Below, piece after piece: positions 1-9,612 of a stretch of 64,000 bases of DNA (within the stretch, counting starts at the first letter, position 1; every line of letters begins with the position of its first letter). A program made the position numbers and the translations under genes. The stretch spans positions 7,793 through 71,792 of the forward strand of contig NZ_KB912881.1 in NCBI RefSeq assembly GCF_000383875.1, read 5' to 3'. Under the pieces are notes generated by a model that searched no databases, was not told where the DNA came from, and saw only the letters and a list, made by a program, of their open reading frames with translations. Source of the stretch: Caldibacillus debilis DSM 16016 (lineage in GTDB: Bacteria; Bacillota; Bacilli; Bacillales; Caldibacillaceae).

Positions 1-291
<291 letters not shown>

Positions 292-321
292 TCATAACCA
301 TATTTTGGATTACTGGGAGAT

Positions 322-352
322 GTTGCATTTATTATTGCAAATTAAGCTATTT
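322..352. repeat. Probable terminal inverted-repeat end of the IS30-like element
   Basis: About 30 bp after the transposase stop there is a short palindromic stretch (TTGCATTTATTATTGCAA) followed by AATTAAGC. This resembles the outer ends of IS30-family elements and sits where the right end should be. The other end is outside the window, so no pairing or target duplication can be checked. Confidence 0.45.
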
Positions 353-423
353 ATTGTATCCACAATTTTAAGTCTTTAGTGTAGCTTTTCAACACCATAT
401 ACTATATATAGAAGTCGTTTACA

Positions 424-1962
424 TTAGTTTCCAAACTCCATAACCTTTTTCTTAAAAAACAGAATTATCTTATCTATCTCCTGTATTTTTAACATCTTAA
501 GTAAGAAAATGTAAACTACTAAACTACAAAAAATTGTAAGAAAAAATCTCAAAAACTCATTAAAATCATAAATACTGATAGATCTATAAATCATATACCC
601 CAATATATTGGCTACAACACTCGAAGATATTATCTTCAAAATATAGCTGATACTAATAAGTACTTTATACTGAAAATTTAGCTTTAAGTATGTTTTTAGC
701 AAATATATAAACGAAAAAAACATCCCAATTGTATTAGCAATTGCTATAGATATATGACCAATATGTGGAATTAAAACTACACAAATAATAACAAATGAGA
801 TTACAAAAATAGTAGATGCTATTATTGTATTTTTATAGACTTGATGACTAAACATTAACCTATTAAGGAAGTCTTTTAATACAATAAATACTATACCACA
901 TGCGAAATAAAATAATGCATCAGAAGTCATTATAGTTGCATTTTGATCAAAGGCGCCCCTTTCAAAAATTATCTTTACTACTTCTCTTTTATACATAACT
1001 AATATTGTTATTACTGGAATTAATGATAGGACTATAAATTTAAATGTATTAGTAACAATATTGTTTATGTCGTGAACATTTCCTTTATCCACACTATTAA
1101 TAATTGTTGGATAGCTTGCATTTATGATTGAAGCTCCTACAACAGTCACAGGTAACATAATTAACCTTGTTGCGTAATTCAAAGCTGCAACACTTCCTGT
1201 TTGCATTTGGGAAGCGAAGAATCGAGATATAAGTATACCTAATTGATCCACCAATGTTATTGATAAAATCGGTAGAAACATATAAAATGTACTACTTACT
1301 TCAGACTTAGATAAATTTATATGAAAATAATATCTAAATCCATGTTTTTTTAGTTTTGGATATTGTATAAATAATTGTACAATAGTACCAAATAAATACC
1401 CTATAGCTATTGCATACACGCCGATAGACTTTGAAAATACTATAATAAATACAATTACAATAACATTATTAACTACTGGTAAAAAAGCTGGAATAGTAAA
1501 AGAATTATAGGTATTTAGAATACTCGTTTGCATAAAAGAAAGCGCATAAAATAAGAGAGCAAGAAATAATATTAACGTTAAATGCTGTACCAGTTTTAAG
1601 TTTGATAAATCATTAACAAATATCATCAATATTTGTTTACTAAAAAACATAAAAACAACACCAATACAAAATAAAGATACAAAAATTAAATTTGCAATAC
1701 TACTAATGAAATTCCAAGCTTCTTGCTCACTAGATGAATTTCTTTTCTTTATATAAACAGGAATAAATACCCCAATGAAGATACTACATATTATAGATTG
1801 AAAAAAATTAGGAATTGTACTAGCTATTAAATAAGCATCAATTTCTTTTCCAACCCCTAAAAATGAAGCTACATAGACCTCCCTAAGAAATCCTAACAAA
1901 CTGCTCAAGAAACTTCCAATTAATAACACAAAAGCACTAGATACGATAATATTATTTTTCAT
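424..1962 (-). CDS. MurJ/MviN-type lipid-linked oligosaccharide flippase (Wzx role in EPS export)
   Basis: A 512-residue polytopic membrane protein with about 14 hydrophobic segments. The N-terminus (SSLLGFLREVYVASFLG) is typical of the MurJ/MviN branch of the MOP flippase superfamily, which moves undecaprenyl-linked glycans across the membrane. It is the last gene of a minus-strand polysaccharide cluster, so it most likely flips the EPS repeat unit rather than lipid II. The gene is very AT-rich compared with the core genome, a sign of transfer. The Shine-Dalgarno is weak (AAGAG). A true second MurJ for lipid II cannot be excluded from sequence alone. Confidence 0.8.
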   Translation of the reverse strand: MKNNIIVSSAFVLLIGSFLSSLLGFLREVYVASFLGVGKEIDAYLIASTIPNFFQSIICSIFIGVFIPVYIKKRNSSSEQEAWNFISSIANLIFVSLFCIGVVFMFFSKQILMIFVNDLSNLKLVQHLTLILFLALLFYALSFMQTSILNTYNSFTIPAFLPVVNNVIVIVFIIVFSKSIGVYAIAIGYLFGTIVQLFIQYPKLKKHGFRYYFHINLSKSEVSSTFYMFLPILSITLVDQLGILISRFFASQMQTGSVAALNYATRLIMLPVTVVGASIINASYPTIINSVDKGNVHDINNIVTNTFKFIVLSLIPVITILVMYKREVVKIIFERGAFDQNATIMTSDALFYFACGIVFIVLKDFLNRLMFSHQVYKNTIIASTIFVISFVIICVVLIPHIGHISIAIANTIGMFFSFIYLLKTYLKLNFQYKVLISISYILKIISSSVVANILGYMIYRSISIYDFNEFLRFFLTIFCSLVVYIFLLKMLKIQEIDKIILFFKKKVMEFGN

Positions 1963-2026
1963 TACTATTCACTCTTAACAGTTTTTTATTTTTTATTTAT
2001 AAAGACAAATAACTTTAATTTTGAAA

Positions 2027-3049
2027 CTATCTTAAAATCACTCTAGAATAAGCTTCTAATGTTTTACTTGCCACATGATCCCATGTAAAGTTATTTAAAA
2101 TGTGCCATTTTAAGTTCTCATCTTTTTTCTTATTCAAAGAACTTAACACACCTCTTTTTAATGACTCGTAGTCTCGTGGCTTTACATAATCAGCATAATC
2201 CCCAAAATATTCTTTAGTCCCTCCAACTTCAGTTATAACAATTCTTGAACCTGCTAAACCTGCTTCAAGTGCTACTAATCCTGGTGTTTCAAAATCTGAT
2301 GGTAACACTAAAGAATGTGCTGCAGCATAAGCAGATGCAAGAAGGTCATGATCATGATTTAAATGAGGGATGTGTATAATATGTTTACATCTTTGCATAT
2401 AATCATATATACTTTTTGATTTTTTTGTATTCCCCAACTCTCCAATAAGAACTAGTGGAATTTTTTCCTCATAAGCTAATCTTGCTAACAAATCATAATT
2501 TTTTCTATGTGATAGTGTTCCCACACCTAATAAAAAATCTTTTATTCCATACTTCGAATAAAAATAATCTGGATTAGCGTCTTTAAATTTTGTATCAACC
2601 CCATTAGGTACAACAAATATCTTCTCAGGACTTACTCCCCATGCTTTTTGTATATAATTTGCTTCTGCTTTTGAATTTGGTAATATAATCTTAGCTATCA
2701 TTGATAACTTTTTCCCCATTTTATTTGAAGAATATAAATGATTGATTTTATTTAATATTTTATTCTGAAGTCGTAAAAAATACGGATTAATCTCTCTATA
2801 ATAAACTGATGATAATATGACATTTCCACCTTTTCTATGAACAGCTTCCCCTAAATAATACGTTCTTAAATCTGCTCCAAATAGATGGAAGTATTGTAGA
2901 TCTTCACGTTTATATTCCTTCCATTGATCAAATAACTCTACCTTTACACCTTTTTTTTCAAGAGCTTCTTTTGTTTTTATTAACTGAGTATATATTCCGC
3001 CTTTAAAAATAGAAATACTATGAAAACTACCAAATATCACCCGATCCAT
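2027..3049 (-). CDS. Family 4-like glycosyltransferase (GT-B fold)
   Basis: 340 residues. The C-terminal half has the usual GT4 landmarks: VPNGVDTKF at the domain junction, GVGTLSHRKNYDLL, and a donor-binding block LPSDFETPGLVALEAG with the conserved E-x7-E pattern. It would add one sugar of the EPS repeat unit at the cytoplasmic membrane; donor and acceptor cannot be told from sequence. An AAAGGA site precedes the ATG. It lies 64 bp upstream of the flippase in the same direction and shares its low GC content. Confidence 0.8.
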   Translation of the reverse strand: MDRVIFGSFHSISIFKGGIYTQLIKTKEALEKKGVKVELFDQWKEYKREDLQYFHLFGADLRTYYLGEAVHRKGGNVILSSVYYREINPYFLRLQNKILNKINHLYSSNKMGKKLSMIAKIILPNSKAEANYIQKAWGVSPEKIFVVPNGVDTKFKDANPDYFYSKYGIKDFLLGVGTLSHRKNYDLLARLAYEEKIPLVLIGELGNTKKSKSIYDYMQRCKHIIHIPHLNHDHDLLASAYAAAHSLVLPSDFETPGLVALEAGLAGSRIVITEVGGTKEYFGDYADYVKPRDYESLKRGVLSSLNKKKDENLKWHILNNFTWDHVASKTLEAYSRVILR

Positions 3050-3075
3050 TTTTGAATATCCTTTCTAGATTATGA

Positions 3076-3430
3076 TCATTTCTCTAAAAATTCGCTTAAT
3101 TCTATTTAAATCCCCATCCACCATCATCTTTACTAATTCCTTAAAACTCACATCCTACTTCCAATTCAATTTCTTCTTCACTTCATACAGTCCCCCTAAT
3201 GGAAGATCTACCTTCACTGGTCTCATAAAACTTTGATATTATACCACAAATCCTTACAATCTAATCCTACATAAGAGAACATAATTTCCACTAACTCACG
3301 TACTGTGTGTATCATCTGTCACAATGACATAGTCATTTGACTCGTCTTGTTACAACATTAACCACATTGCATTTACATAATCACCGATAATCCCCCGGTA
3401 CGTTTTACATCCAAGTGACCGGGGAGTTCT
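3076..3430 (-). pseudogene. Decayed 3' remnant of a second gmd (GDP-mannose 4,6-dehydratase)
   Basis: Translating the minus strand in shifting frames recovers the last roughly 110 residues of a Gmd protein in order: GDYVNAMWLML, DYVIVTDDTHS, ELVEIMFSYVGLD, FMRPVKVDLPLG, KKKLNWK and VSFKELVKMMVDGDL. Internal stops and at least two frameshifts separate the blocks. It is related to, but clearly not a recent copy of, the intact gmd immediately upstream, and it is more AT-rich. It marks a replaced or recombined sugar-nucleotide gene at the boundary between gmd and the glycosyltransferase. Confidence 0.85.
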
Positions 3431-3492
3431 CATAAAAGTCTGTTAAGTTTATTACTTAATTTTTAAGTTTTCATGAATCTATTCATGTACTC

Positions 3493-4572
3493 TTAATCAA
3501 ACACCTTCTTGAACTTATCTTCCTTTTCGACCTTCTTCATATCCGCTTCCACCATAATACGGACTAACTCTTCAAACGGAGTTTTTGTCGGATTCCATCC
3601 CAATAATGTCTTTGCCTTTGTTGGATCTCCTAATAATTGATCCACTTCAGCCGGCCGGAAATATTTCGGATCAACTTCGATTAATACGCGACCGGTGGCT
3701 TTGTCAATCCCTTTTTCGTTTAATCCTTCGCCTTTCCACTCAAGATCAATTCCTGCATATTTAAACGCCAAAGTCGCAAATTCCCGTACTGAGTGCATCT
3801 CTCCTGTAGCTATGACGAAATCTTCAGGAGTATCATGCTGCAACATTAACCACATGCATTCCACATAATCTTTTGCGTATCCCCAGTCGCGAAGGGCATC
3901 CAGATTGCCTAAATATAATTTGTCTTGTTTTCCTTGCGCGATGCGTGCTGCAGCCAAGGTAATCTTACGCGTGACGAATGTTTCGCCGCGCCTTTCTGAT
4001 TCATGGTTAAACAAAATTCCATTCACCGCAAACATTCCGTATGATTCACGATAGTTTTTCGTAATCCAATACGCATAAAGTTTCGCCACACCATAAGGCG
4101 AACGCGGATAAAATGGCGTTGTTTCCTTTTGGGGAACTTCCTGTACCTTTCCAAACAATTCGGAAGTAGATGCTTGATAAATGCGTGTTTTTGCTGTCAA
4201 CCCCAAAATACGTACGGCTTCCAGAATACGCAATGTCCCTAATGCGTCTACATCGGCCGTATATTCCGGCATGTCAAAAGATACGCGAACATGTGATTGA
4301 GCGGCTAAGTTATAAATTTCATCCGGACGAATTTCGCTGATTAAACGTATGACATTGGAGGTATCCGTAATATCACCGTAATGTAAGTGGAAATTTTTAT
4401 TGCGTTTTAACGCATCTGCCTCTTCTTGAGACAGAATATCTTCTAAACGCTCTTGGTTATAGGATGAACTGCGACGAATAATGCCATGTACTTCATATCC
4501 TTTTTCTAGTAAAAACTCGGCTAAGAAAGATCCATCTTGTCCTGTTACCCCTGTAATTAATGCTCGTTTCAT
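3493..4572 (-). CDS. gmd: GDP-mannose 4,6-dehydratase
   Basis: Converts GDP-D-mannose to GDP-4-keto-6-deoxy-mannose, the first step to GDP-L-fucose or related 6-deoxyhexoses. An extended SDR protein of 359 residues. It has an N-terminal NADP-binding [13 protein letters not shown] motif, a STSELFG block with the catalytic Thr/Glu, and the Y-x3-K pair in YGVAK. I chose the ATG at 4572 because GGAGG lies five bases before it; an in-frame ATG 12 bases upstream overlaps that site. It is followed by the remnant of another gmd and preceded by fcl. Its GC content is intermediate between the AT-rich distal genes and the core. Confidence 0.95.
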   Translation of the reverse strand: MKRALITGVTGQDGSFLAEFLLEKGYEVHGIIRRSSSYNQERLEDILSQEEADALKRNKNFHLHYGDITDTSNVIRLISEIRPDEIYNLAAQSHVRVSFDMPEYTADVDALGTLRILEAVRILGLTAKTRIYQASTSELFGKVQEVPQKETTPFYPRSPYGVAKLYAYWITKNYRESYGMFAVNGILFNHESERRGETFVTRKITLAAARIAQGKQDKLYLGNLDALRDWGYAKDYVECMWLMLQHDTPEDFVIATGEMHSVREFATLAFKYAGIDLEWKGEGLNEKGIDKATGRVLIEVDPKYFRPAEVDQLLGDPTKAKTLLGWNPTKTPFEELVRIMVEADMKKVEKEDKFKKVFD

Positions 4573-4588
4573 TGTATCCTCCATTTTT

Positions 4589-5539
4589 TTAATTTGTTTG
4601 TCCTGCTACATTTTCTAAGAACCATTGATACACTTTCTGCAAACCTTCATCCAACGAAATGCTTGCTTTCCAGCCTAATGCATTGATCCTTGACACATCT
4701 ACCAGTTTCCGCGGCGTGCCATCCGGTTTTGATGTATCAAATTTTATTTCACCTTGATAGCCAACCACATTTTTTATTTTTTCCGCTAATTCTTTAATCG
4801 AAATATCCTTGCCGACACCAATATTGATAATTTCATTGCCTTCATAGTTTTTCATTAAAAAGATACATGCATCTGCCAGATCATCCGAGTACAAAAATTC
4901 ACGTCTCGGTGTGCCAGTTCCCCATACTTCGACATAGGGAGCATTATTTTCTTTTGCTTCATGGAACTTGCGAATTAATGCCGGTAATACATGAGACGTA
5001 TGTAAATCAAAATTATCATTTGGTCCATATAAATTCGTCGGCATGACTGAAATATATTTCGTACCGTATTGGCGGTTATACGACTGGCACATTTTAATAC
5101 CGGCAATCTTTGCAATGGCATATGGTTCATTCGTTGGCTCCAATTCGCCTGTCAATAAATATTCCTCTTTTAACGGCTGTGGAGCAAATTTCGGATAAAT
5201 ACAAGTGCTTCCTAAGAACAACAGCTTTTTGACACCATTACGATATGCCGCATCAATAACGTTCGTTTGGATCATCAAATTGTCTCGGATAAAGTCAGCA
5301 GGATATTCATTATTGGCAACTATTCCTCCCACTTTTGCCGCTGCGAGAAACACATAATCCGGTTGTTCCCTCTCAAAAAATTCATCCACTTGGTTTTTAT
5401 CCCTTAAATCTAATTCTTTTCTCGTTCTATAAACGAGGTTTTGGTAACCTTTTTCCCTTAACTTCCTCACTATGGCAGATCCTACCAAGCCTCTATGGCC
5501 AGCCACATATATTTTTGAATTTTTTTCCAACTTTTTCAC
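4589..5539 (-). CDS. fcl: GDP-L-fucose synthase (epimerase/reductase)
   Basis: Turns the Gmd product into GDP-L-fucose in two steps using NADPH. 316 residues, the usual family length, with an N-terminal [11 protein letters not shown] nucleotide-binding motif, the GSTCIYPK block and the Y-x3-K pair in YAIAKIAG. The gene lies between the sugar-phosphate transferase (3-bp gap) and gmd (16-bp gap), so it is cotranscribed and probably translationally coupled. The GTG at 5539 follows the previous stop very closely; a TTG nine bases in has better Shine-Dalgarno spacing, so the exact start is uncertain. Confidence 0.95.
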   Translation of the reverse strand: MKKLEKNSKIYVAGHRGLVGSAIVRKLREKGYQNLVYRTRKELDLRDKNQVDEFFEREQPDYVFLAAAKVGGIVANNEYPADFIRDNLMIQTNVIDAAYRNGVKKLLFLGSTCIYPKFAPQPLKEEYLLTGELEPTNEPYAIAKIAGIKMCQSYNRQYGTKYISVMPTNLYGPNDNFDLHTSHVLPALIRKFHEAKENNAPYVEVWGTGTPRREFLYSDDLADACIFLMKNYEGNEIINIGVGKDISIKELAEKIKNVVGYQGEIKFDTSKPDGTPRKLVDVSRINALGWKASISLDEGLQKVYQWFLENVAGQTN

Positions 5540-5542
5540 CCT

Positions 5543-6235
5543 TTAGTATGCGTTTTTTGACCCAAACAGGACAAAAACAGTCCTTAAAATTAATTTTATA
5601 TCTACTATTAAATTCCTTTCTTGTATATATTTCAAATCAAGTCTTACCCATTCTTCAAACGGAAGACTGTTTCTCCCATATACTTGCCAATAGCAAGTGA
5701 GCCCTGGTCTTACACTTAATCTTTGCCACTCATAAGAAGTATATTGGGCAACTTCTTCCGGGAGTGGCGGCCTTGGTCCCACTAAAGTCATTTCACCTTT
5801 TAATACGTTAAATAATTGCGGCAGTTCATCAATGCTCGTTTTTCTGATGAATCTGCCGACTTTAGTGACTCGCGGATCGTTTTTTATTTTAAATACGGGA
5901 CCTGTCACTTCATTTTGGCTCATCAATTTGGGCTTTAATTCTTCCGCGTTGGCAACCATGGAGCGGAATTTATACATTGTAAATTCTTTTCCGTCTTTAC
6001 CGACCCGAACTTGTTTAAAAATAACGGGCCCATTCCTATCTTCAAGCTTAATTAGTATGGCAACGATAATAAACAAAGGAGACAAAAAAATTATACCAAG
6101 AACGGATAATGCGATATCTAAGATTCTTTTGGTTACTAAATATGCTCTACTATCATTAGGTTTTACTTGTTGAAAGATTAAACTATTTGAATTCTGTTTT
6201 ACGATGGTAGATTCATTAGAAGTTGTCACTTCCAA
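5543..6235 (-). CDS. Undecaprenyl-phosphate sugar-1-phosphate transferase (initiating enzyme)
   Basis: A bacterial sugar transferase of the WcaJ/WbaP/EpsL family that loads the first sugar phosphate onto undecaprenyl phosphate, starting EPS repeat-unit assembly. At 230 residues it is the short form without the extra N-terminal membrane domain. One membrane segment lies at about residues 38-62, followed by the catalytic signatures KFRSM, TSIDELPQL and LVGPRPPLPEE, and RPGLTCYWQVYGRN near the end. The start is a TTG with a distant AAGGA, so a GTG two codons in is possible. It is the first gene after the putative EAR leader. The sugar cannot be predicted safely. Confidence 0.9.
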   Translation of the reverse strand: MEVTTSNESTIVKQNSNSLIFQQVKPNDSRAYLVTKRILDIALSVLGIIFLSPLFIIVAILIKLEDRNGPVIFKQVRVGKDGKEFTMYKFRSMVANAEELKPKLMSQNEVTGPVFKIKNDPRVTKVGRFIRKTSIDELPQLFNVLKGEMTLVGPRPPLPEEVAQYTSYEWQRLSVRPGLTCYWQVYGRNSLPFEEWVRLDLKYIQERNLIVDIKLILRTVFVLFGSKNAY

Positions 6236-6720
6236 TCACAAATCACATCCTTCTTTTTTCTTTTCATTTTCTTGAGCAAAAAATTTTGTTCCTTAGGATA
6301 CCTCATAATTTCTGTTTCCTGTTTTTACTAGTCACTAATTTTTATATTTTCAGGCGCAAACACATCCGTTATTTCAATAAAGCCGAATAAAGCCGAGTTT
6401 TTCTATACCAACCGTTCAGTTTCAAATTTACAGGAGACAGATTCGTTGGACCGGATGAATCCTTGAATAGCTTGATGAGATAAATATTACCGTGTATGAC
6501 TATTTCACATAGCATTTTTTAAAACAACAGATTTTCGAGTATTCCAATTAGCAAATCGATAATCGTAACGTCGGGTTTTTTCATCCGTCGTCCGTCCGAC
6601 ATAAACGATTGATGACAGGATTCACGTTAACCTTATTTTGAAAATTCTTTTAACGACTAAAAAAACCATCAATACTTTAAAAATCTCTTAAAAGAAATAT
6701 GTAAAAATTCACAGATCATC
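6236..6720. other. AT-rich leader segment with no recognisable gene
   Basis: About 480 bases between the second leader hairpin and the sugar-phosphate transferase. It is AT-rich and has no open frame that looks coding on either strand. On the transcribed (minus) strand it would be a long untranslated leader. I see no promoter or protein remnant that I can support. Confidence 0.5.
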
Positions 6721-6721
6721 C

Positions 6722-6776
6722 GATATAAAAAAGGAAATCTGCCCACATTGCCTTTAGAAAAAGGCCAGCAGGGCAG
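6722..6776 (-). terminator. Second leader terminator-like hairpin downstream of the EAR RNA
   Basis: On the minus strand an interrupted stem pairs CTGCCC with GGGCAG and AAAGG with CCTTT, and is followed by a U-rich tail (TTTCCTTTTTTAT). It lies inside the leader of the sugar-transferase genes, where a simple terminator would block the distal operon unless read-through is controlled. Confidence 0.65.
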
Positions 6777-6833
6777 TTTTCTCCCGCAAAACGAACAATG
6801 GACGGACAGGTTGCTTTTCCAAGTATGTATTTT

Positions 6834-6910
6834 TGCGGGAAAAAGAAAGAAGCCATAGATAAACCGGATTGGTTTATGGGCTGGCGCATTAAATCGGTTT
6901 ATCTATGGCT
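6834..6910 (-). terminator. Long leader hairpin immediately downstream of the EAR RNA
   Basis: A near-perfect inverted repeat: AGCCATAGATAAACCG at 6851-6866 pairs with its complement at 6894-6910, with one bulge and a loop of about 20 bases. On the minus strand it is followed by TTCTTTCTTTTTC. It looks like an intrinsic terminator placed just after the structured RNA and before the EPS biosynthesis genes. Confidence 0.7.
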
Positions 6911-6940
6911 CTCAATTTGTGATGTATTTCATTTGGCATG

Positions 6941-7120
6941 ATACACACTCAAACATCGGGCATCGAACCCGCCCTCACGCCACACTATCGACGACGAGCG
7001 TCTAAGGCAGGCAGATCCCTCTGCCGCCCACAGCATGGCCGAGTGCCTCCGTTGATAAAGGTAAGGAGACATCACCCTAAGTGATGTTCGCACCTTCCCA
7101 ACTTCCCCTTCGATTACCCT
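6941..7120 (-). ncRNA. Candidate EAR (eps-associated, epsC-type) antitermination RNA
   Basis: Begins five bases after the ywqE stop and runs about 180 nt on the transcribed strand, GC-rich and highly structured, unlike its AT-rich flank. Visible helices: ACATCAC (7069-7075) with GTGATGT (7081-7087), extended by AAGGT/ACCTT pairing; GGCAGA with TCTGCC (7010-7025); GGGC with GCCC around GGTTCGAT (6958-6974); and a long-range CACTC/GAGTG pairing. From established knowledge, EAR RNAs sit between early eps/cap genes in Bacillales and promote read-through of distal terminators. The position, the length and the two following terminator hairpins fit. I could not run a covariance search, so the family name is inferred. 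Confidence 0.68.
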
Positions 7121-7124
7121 CTGT

Positions 7125-7889
7125 TTAAAAAATTCCAAATAATCTCTTTCTCTTTATCTTTTCCGGAATTTCTTTATATACGGTCTGATTTTCTGCGGCC
7201 AGCCGGCCATTTTCCAAGAAGATTCCAAGGGTGTCCAAGCCGAACTTTTTCTCGATCGCATCGAACGCTTCCGCCATCCGGAAGCCTCGGGAACCGGTAT
7301 TATGGGCGTCGGAAGCGACGAAATGGACCAGATTCGCTTCGATCAGCCGGAAGGAAAAATCCTGGATCTTTTTCCCGAACAGCCCGCAAACGCTGGCGGC
7401 GGTAACCTGGGACAGGGCACCCTTTTCCACCAGATCGTACAGTTTATCCGGCTGCTCGGTCAATTGCTGGTTCCGTTCCGGATGGGCGATGACCGGAACA
7501 TATCCTTTCAATTGCAGTTCGTAAAAAAGACGATCGGTATAGGAAGGGACATGGTTGGAAGGGAATTCGATCAGGAGATACCGGGAATCGTTCAGCGGGG
7601 CGATTTCCCCCGTCTCCAGTTCCTCCGGCAGCTCCCCGAAAATCCGGATTTCCTGCCCGACAGACAAGGAAAGCGGAATGCCTTCGTCCGCAAAAACCGA
7701 ATTCAATTCCGCCGTTTTCTCCGAAACTTTCGATCTCGGATTATCGAAAGCTCGCAATTTATGGTGAGGGGTGACGATGATTTTTTCAATCCCCTCTTTG
7801 ACCGCTTCCCGGGCCATTTCGACGGATTCTTCCAAGCTTTGCGCCCCGTCGTCGACTCCGGGCAGGATGTGGCAGTGGATATCGATCAT
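7125..7889 (-). CDS. ywqE: PHP-family tyrosine-protein phosphatase (YwqE/CpsB)
   Basis: A manganese-dependent phosphotyrosine phosphatase that reverses autophosphorylation of the adjacent kinase and its targets, tuning polysaccharide export. 254 residues with the metal ligands of the PHP fold in order: HCH at residues 5-7, TPHHK near 40, AHPERN near 138, and SDAH near 195. The ATG has a good GAGGGGG site. It is the third gene of the ywqC-ywqD-ywqE module. In B. subtilis the next gene is the UDP-glucose dehydrogenase ywqF; here a structured leader and an unrelated EPS gene set follow instead. Confidence 0.95.
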   Translation of the reverse strand: MIDIHCHILPGVDDGAQSLEESVEMAREAVKEGIEKIIVTPHHKLRAFDNPRSKVSEKTAELNSVFADEGIPLSLSVGQEIRIFGELPEELETGEIAPLNDSRYLLIEFPSNHVPSYTDRLFYELQLKGYVPVIAHPERNQQLTEQPDKLYDLVEKGALSQVTAASVCGLFGKKIQDFSFRLIEANLVHFVASDAHNTGSRGFRMAEAFDAIEKKFGLDTLGIFLENGRLAAENQTVYKEIPEKIKRKRLFGIF

Positions 7890-8040
7890 GGCCGTTCCCC
7901 CTCACCCGTTCATTCCCGCGGCTGGCACCGCCGCATTTCTATTCCGAATAGGCCGAAAGGCCTGCCATTTGTTTAATTTTGGCAATACGCATAATGCATA
8001 TCCATCATATCATATTCTGGATTTTAAATAAAGGAGTCTC

Positions 8041-8736
8041 TTAGCTTCCGTAATAATAGTAATAGCTTTGTTTCACTTCTTTTTTATTGTTTAAAATGGC
8101 CCCCAAGAGCTTCCCGTTGGCGGCCAGCAGCAATTCCTTCGCCTTGACCGCGTAATCCCGCTCCGTTTTTCCGCTCGAGACGACAAAAAGGGTCCCGTCG
8201 CAAAGATTGGCCAAGATTTGCGCGTCGGTGACGGCCAAGATCGGCGGCGCATCGAACAGGACATAATCGAAATGTTTCTCCGCTTCCTTCAGCAGGTCGT
8301 GCATCGATTGGGAGGCCAGGATTTCCGCCGGGTTCGGCGGGATCGGGCCGCTCGTCATGACGTATAAATTTTCCACATCCGTCTTTCGGACGGCCTCGAG
8401 GACACTCGCCTGTTTCGTCAAAACATTGGTCAAGCCGATGGTGTTGGTGAACTGGAAGGTGATATGTACGGTCGGTTTTCGCATATCCGCGTCAATCAAT
8501 AACACCCTTTTTCCCTGCTGGGCGAAAACGATGGCCAAATTGGCGATCGTCGTCGATTTCCCTTCCCCGGGCGCGGTGGACGTGACGACGATGGACCGGA
8601 TTTCTTGGTCCACCGCGGAAAACTGGATATTCGTCCGGATCGTCCGGTACTGTTCGGTGATCGGCGATTTCGGATCCTGCTTGGCGATGAGCCCCCTGCG
8701 ATGCTGATGCATGCCTTTTCTTTTTGCCTTCGCCAT
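8041..8736 (-). CDS. ywqD: Bacterial tyrosine kinase (BY-kinase, CpsD/YwqD type)
   Basis: The cytoplasmic kinase half of a two-part BY-kinase; it needs the membrane activator encoded just upstream. 231 residues: Walker A at 55-62 (APGEGKST), Walker A' near 79-87 (LLIDADMRK), Walker B near 151-160 (YVLFDAPP), and a C-terminal tyrosine cluster (SYYYYYGS) that is the autophosphorylation site in the family. It starts two bases after the ywqC stop with a strong AGAGGGG site, so the two are translationally coupled. It should phosphorylate itself and sugar-nucleotide or export enzymes. Confidence 0.95.
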   Translation of the reverse strand: MAKAKRKGMHQHRRGLIAKQDPKSPITEQYRTIRTNIQFSAVDQEIRSIVVTSTAPGEGKSTTIANLAIVFAQQGKRVLLIDADMRKPTVHITFQFTNTIGLTNVLTKQASVLEAVRKTDVENLYVMTSGPIPPNPAEILASQSMHDLLKEAEKHFDYVLFDAPPILAVTDAQILANLCDGTLFVVSSGKTERDYAVKAKELLLAANGKLLGAILNNKKEVKQSYYYYYGS

Positions 8737-8738
8737 GT

Positions 8739-9467
8739 TTAACCCCTCTTTCTGCTGTGCGAACGGCTCTTTATGGTTTGCCCGTTCGCGGAAGATGAAT
8801 CAAAGGTGGAAATGACCCCGAGAACCGGGAGCTCCAAGTATTTTTGGATATCCTCTTCCGTCTTGATCGTATTGTCCAGATATTCCAACAAAAAGGCGAG
8901 CCCGACGCCAAGCATCAATCCGACGACAAAGGCGATCGCCATGTTGAGCAGCGGTTTCGGTTTGACCGGCGTCAATTCTTTCGGCAATTCCGCCTTCGCC
9001 AAAATGCTTACGTTATCCACCTTCATGAGGGAAATGACTTCCCGTTGAAACACTTCGGCGATTTTGTTCGCGATCGTTACCGCCCGCTTCGGATCCTCGT
9101 CTTCCACGGAAACATTGACGACCTGGGAATCCTTTTCGCTTTGCACATTGATCTTTTCCTTCAATTCGTTTACCGACAGATCCAAATCCAGTTCGTCGAT
9201 AACCTTGTCCAGGATTCTCGGGCTGGTGATGATCACATTGTAGGTGTTGACCAGCTGCAGGTTGGCCTGCACTTCGCTTATATTGTAGTATTCATTCGTC
9301 TGCGAGCGGTTCACGAGCAGTTGGGTGGAAACTTGGTAAACGGGGGTGATGAAAAAGTAGCTGATGATTCCTGCAATGGCCGTCGAAAGAAAGGTGATGG
9401 CGAGGATGAGCGCCAGTCTTTTCTTTAGTGTTTCAAATAACTCTTTCAGACTGATTGTTTCTTCCAT
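8739..9467 (-). CDS. ywqC: Wzz-like chain-length regulator / BY-kinase activator
   Basis: Membrane activator of the YwqD kinase and polysaccharide co-polymerase. With the start at 9467 it has 242 residues: a Wzz domain with a first membrane segment at about 18-40, an extracytoplasmic region, the Pro-rich PVKPKPLLN block and a second membrane segment at about 178-202, then a short cytoplasmic tail that touches the kinase. The start is set by an excellent AGGAGG site seven bases upstream; an open frame to 9584 lacks one and is not protein-like. It is the first gene of the EPS operon. Confidence 0.93.
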   Translation of the reverse strand: MEETISLKELFETLKKRLALILAITFLSTAIAGIISYFFITPVYQVSTQLLVNRSQTNEYYNISEVQANLQLVNTYNVIITSPRILDKVIDELDLDLSVNELKEKINVQSEKDSQVVNVSVEDEDPKRAVTIANKIAEVFQREVISLMKVDNVSILAKAELPKELTPVKPKPLLNMAIAFVVGLMLGVGLAFLLEYLDNTIKTEEDIQKYLELPVLGVISTFDSSSANGQTIKSRSHSRKRG

Positions 9468-9602
9468 GAAGTCCTCCTGAATCCCAAATTTTTTCCGGAA
9501 CCGGTCAAAAAAACGAATCGGGATCCATGGCCGTTCGCCGGGACATCCTTTTCGTTTTGCCGGCCCTGGGCATTTTGACATCATTTAACAATTCACGACA
9601 TT

Positions 9603-9612
9603 AATATACCAT
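9603..9612 (-). promoter_or_regulatory. Possible extended -10 promoter for the EPS operon
   Basis: On the minus strand TGGTATATT matches the TGn extended -10 pattern about 135 bases before ywqC, in an otherwise AT-rich stretch. No good -35 hexamer lies at the usual distance, so this is a weak call. Confidence 0.4.

Noticed and set aside
6958-6974. tRNA, suggested by a T-arm-like GGTTCGAT hairpin
   Set aside because: No acceptor stem, D arm or anticodon arm can be drawn around it; the hairpin is better explained as one helix of the EAR-like leader.
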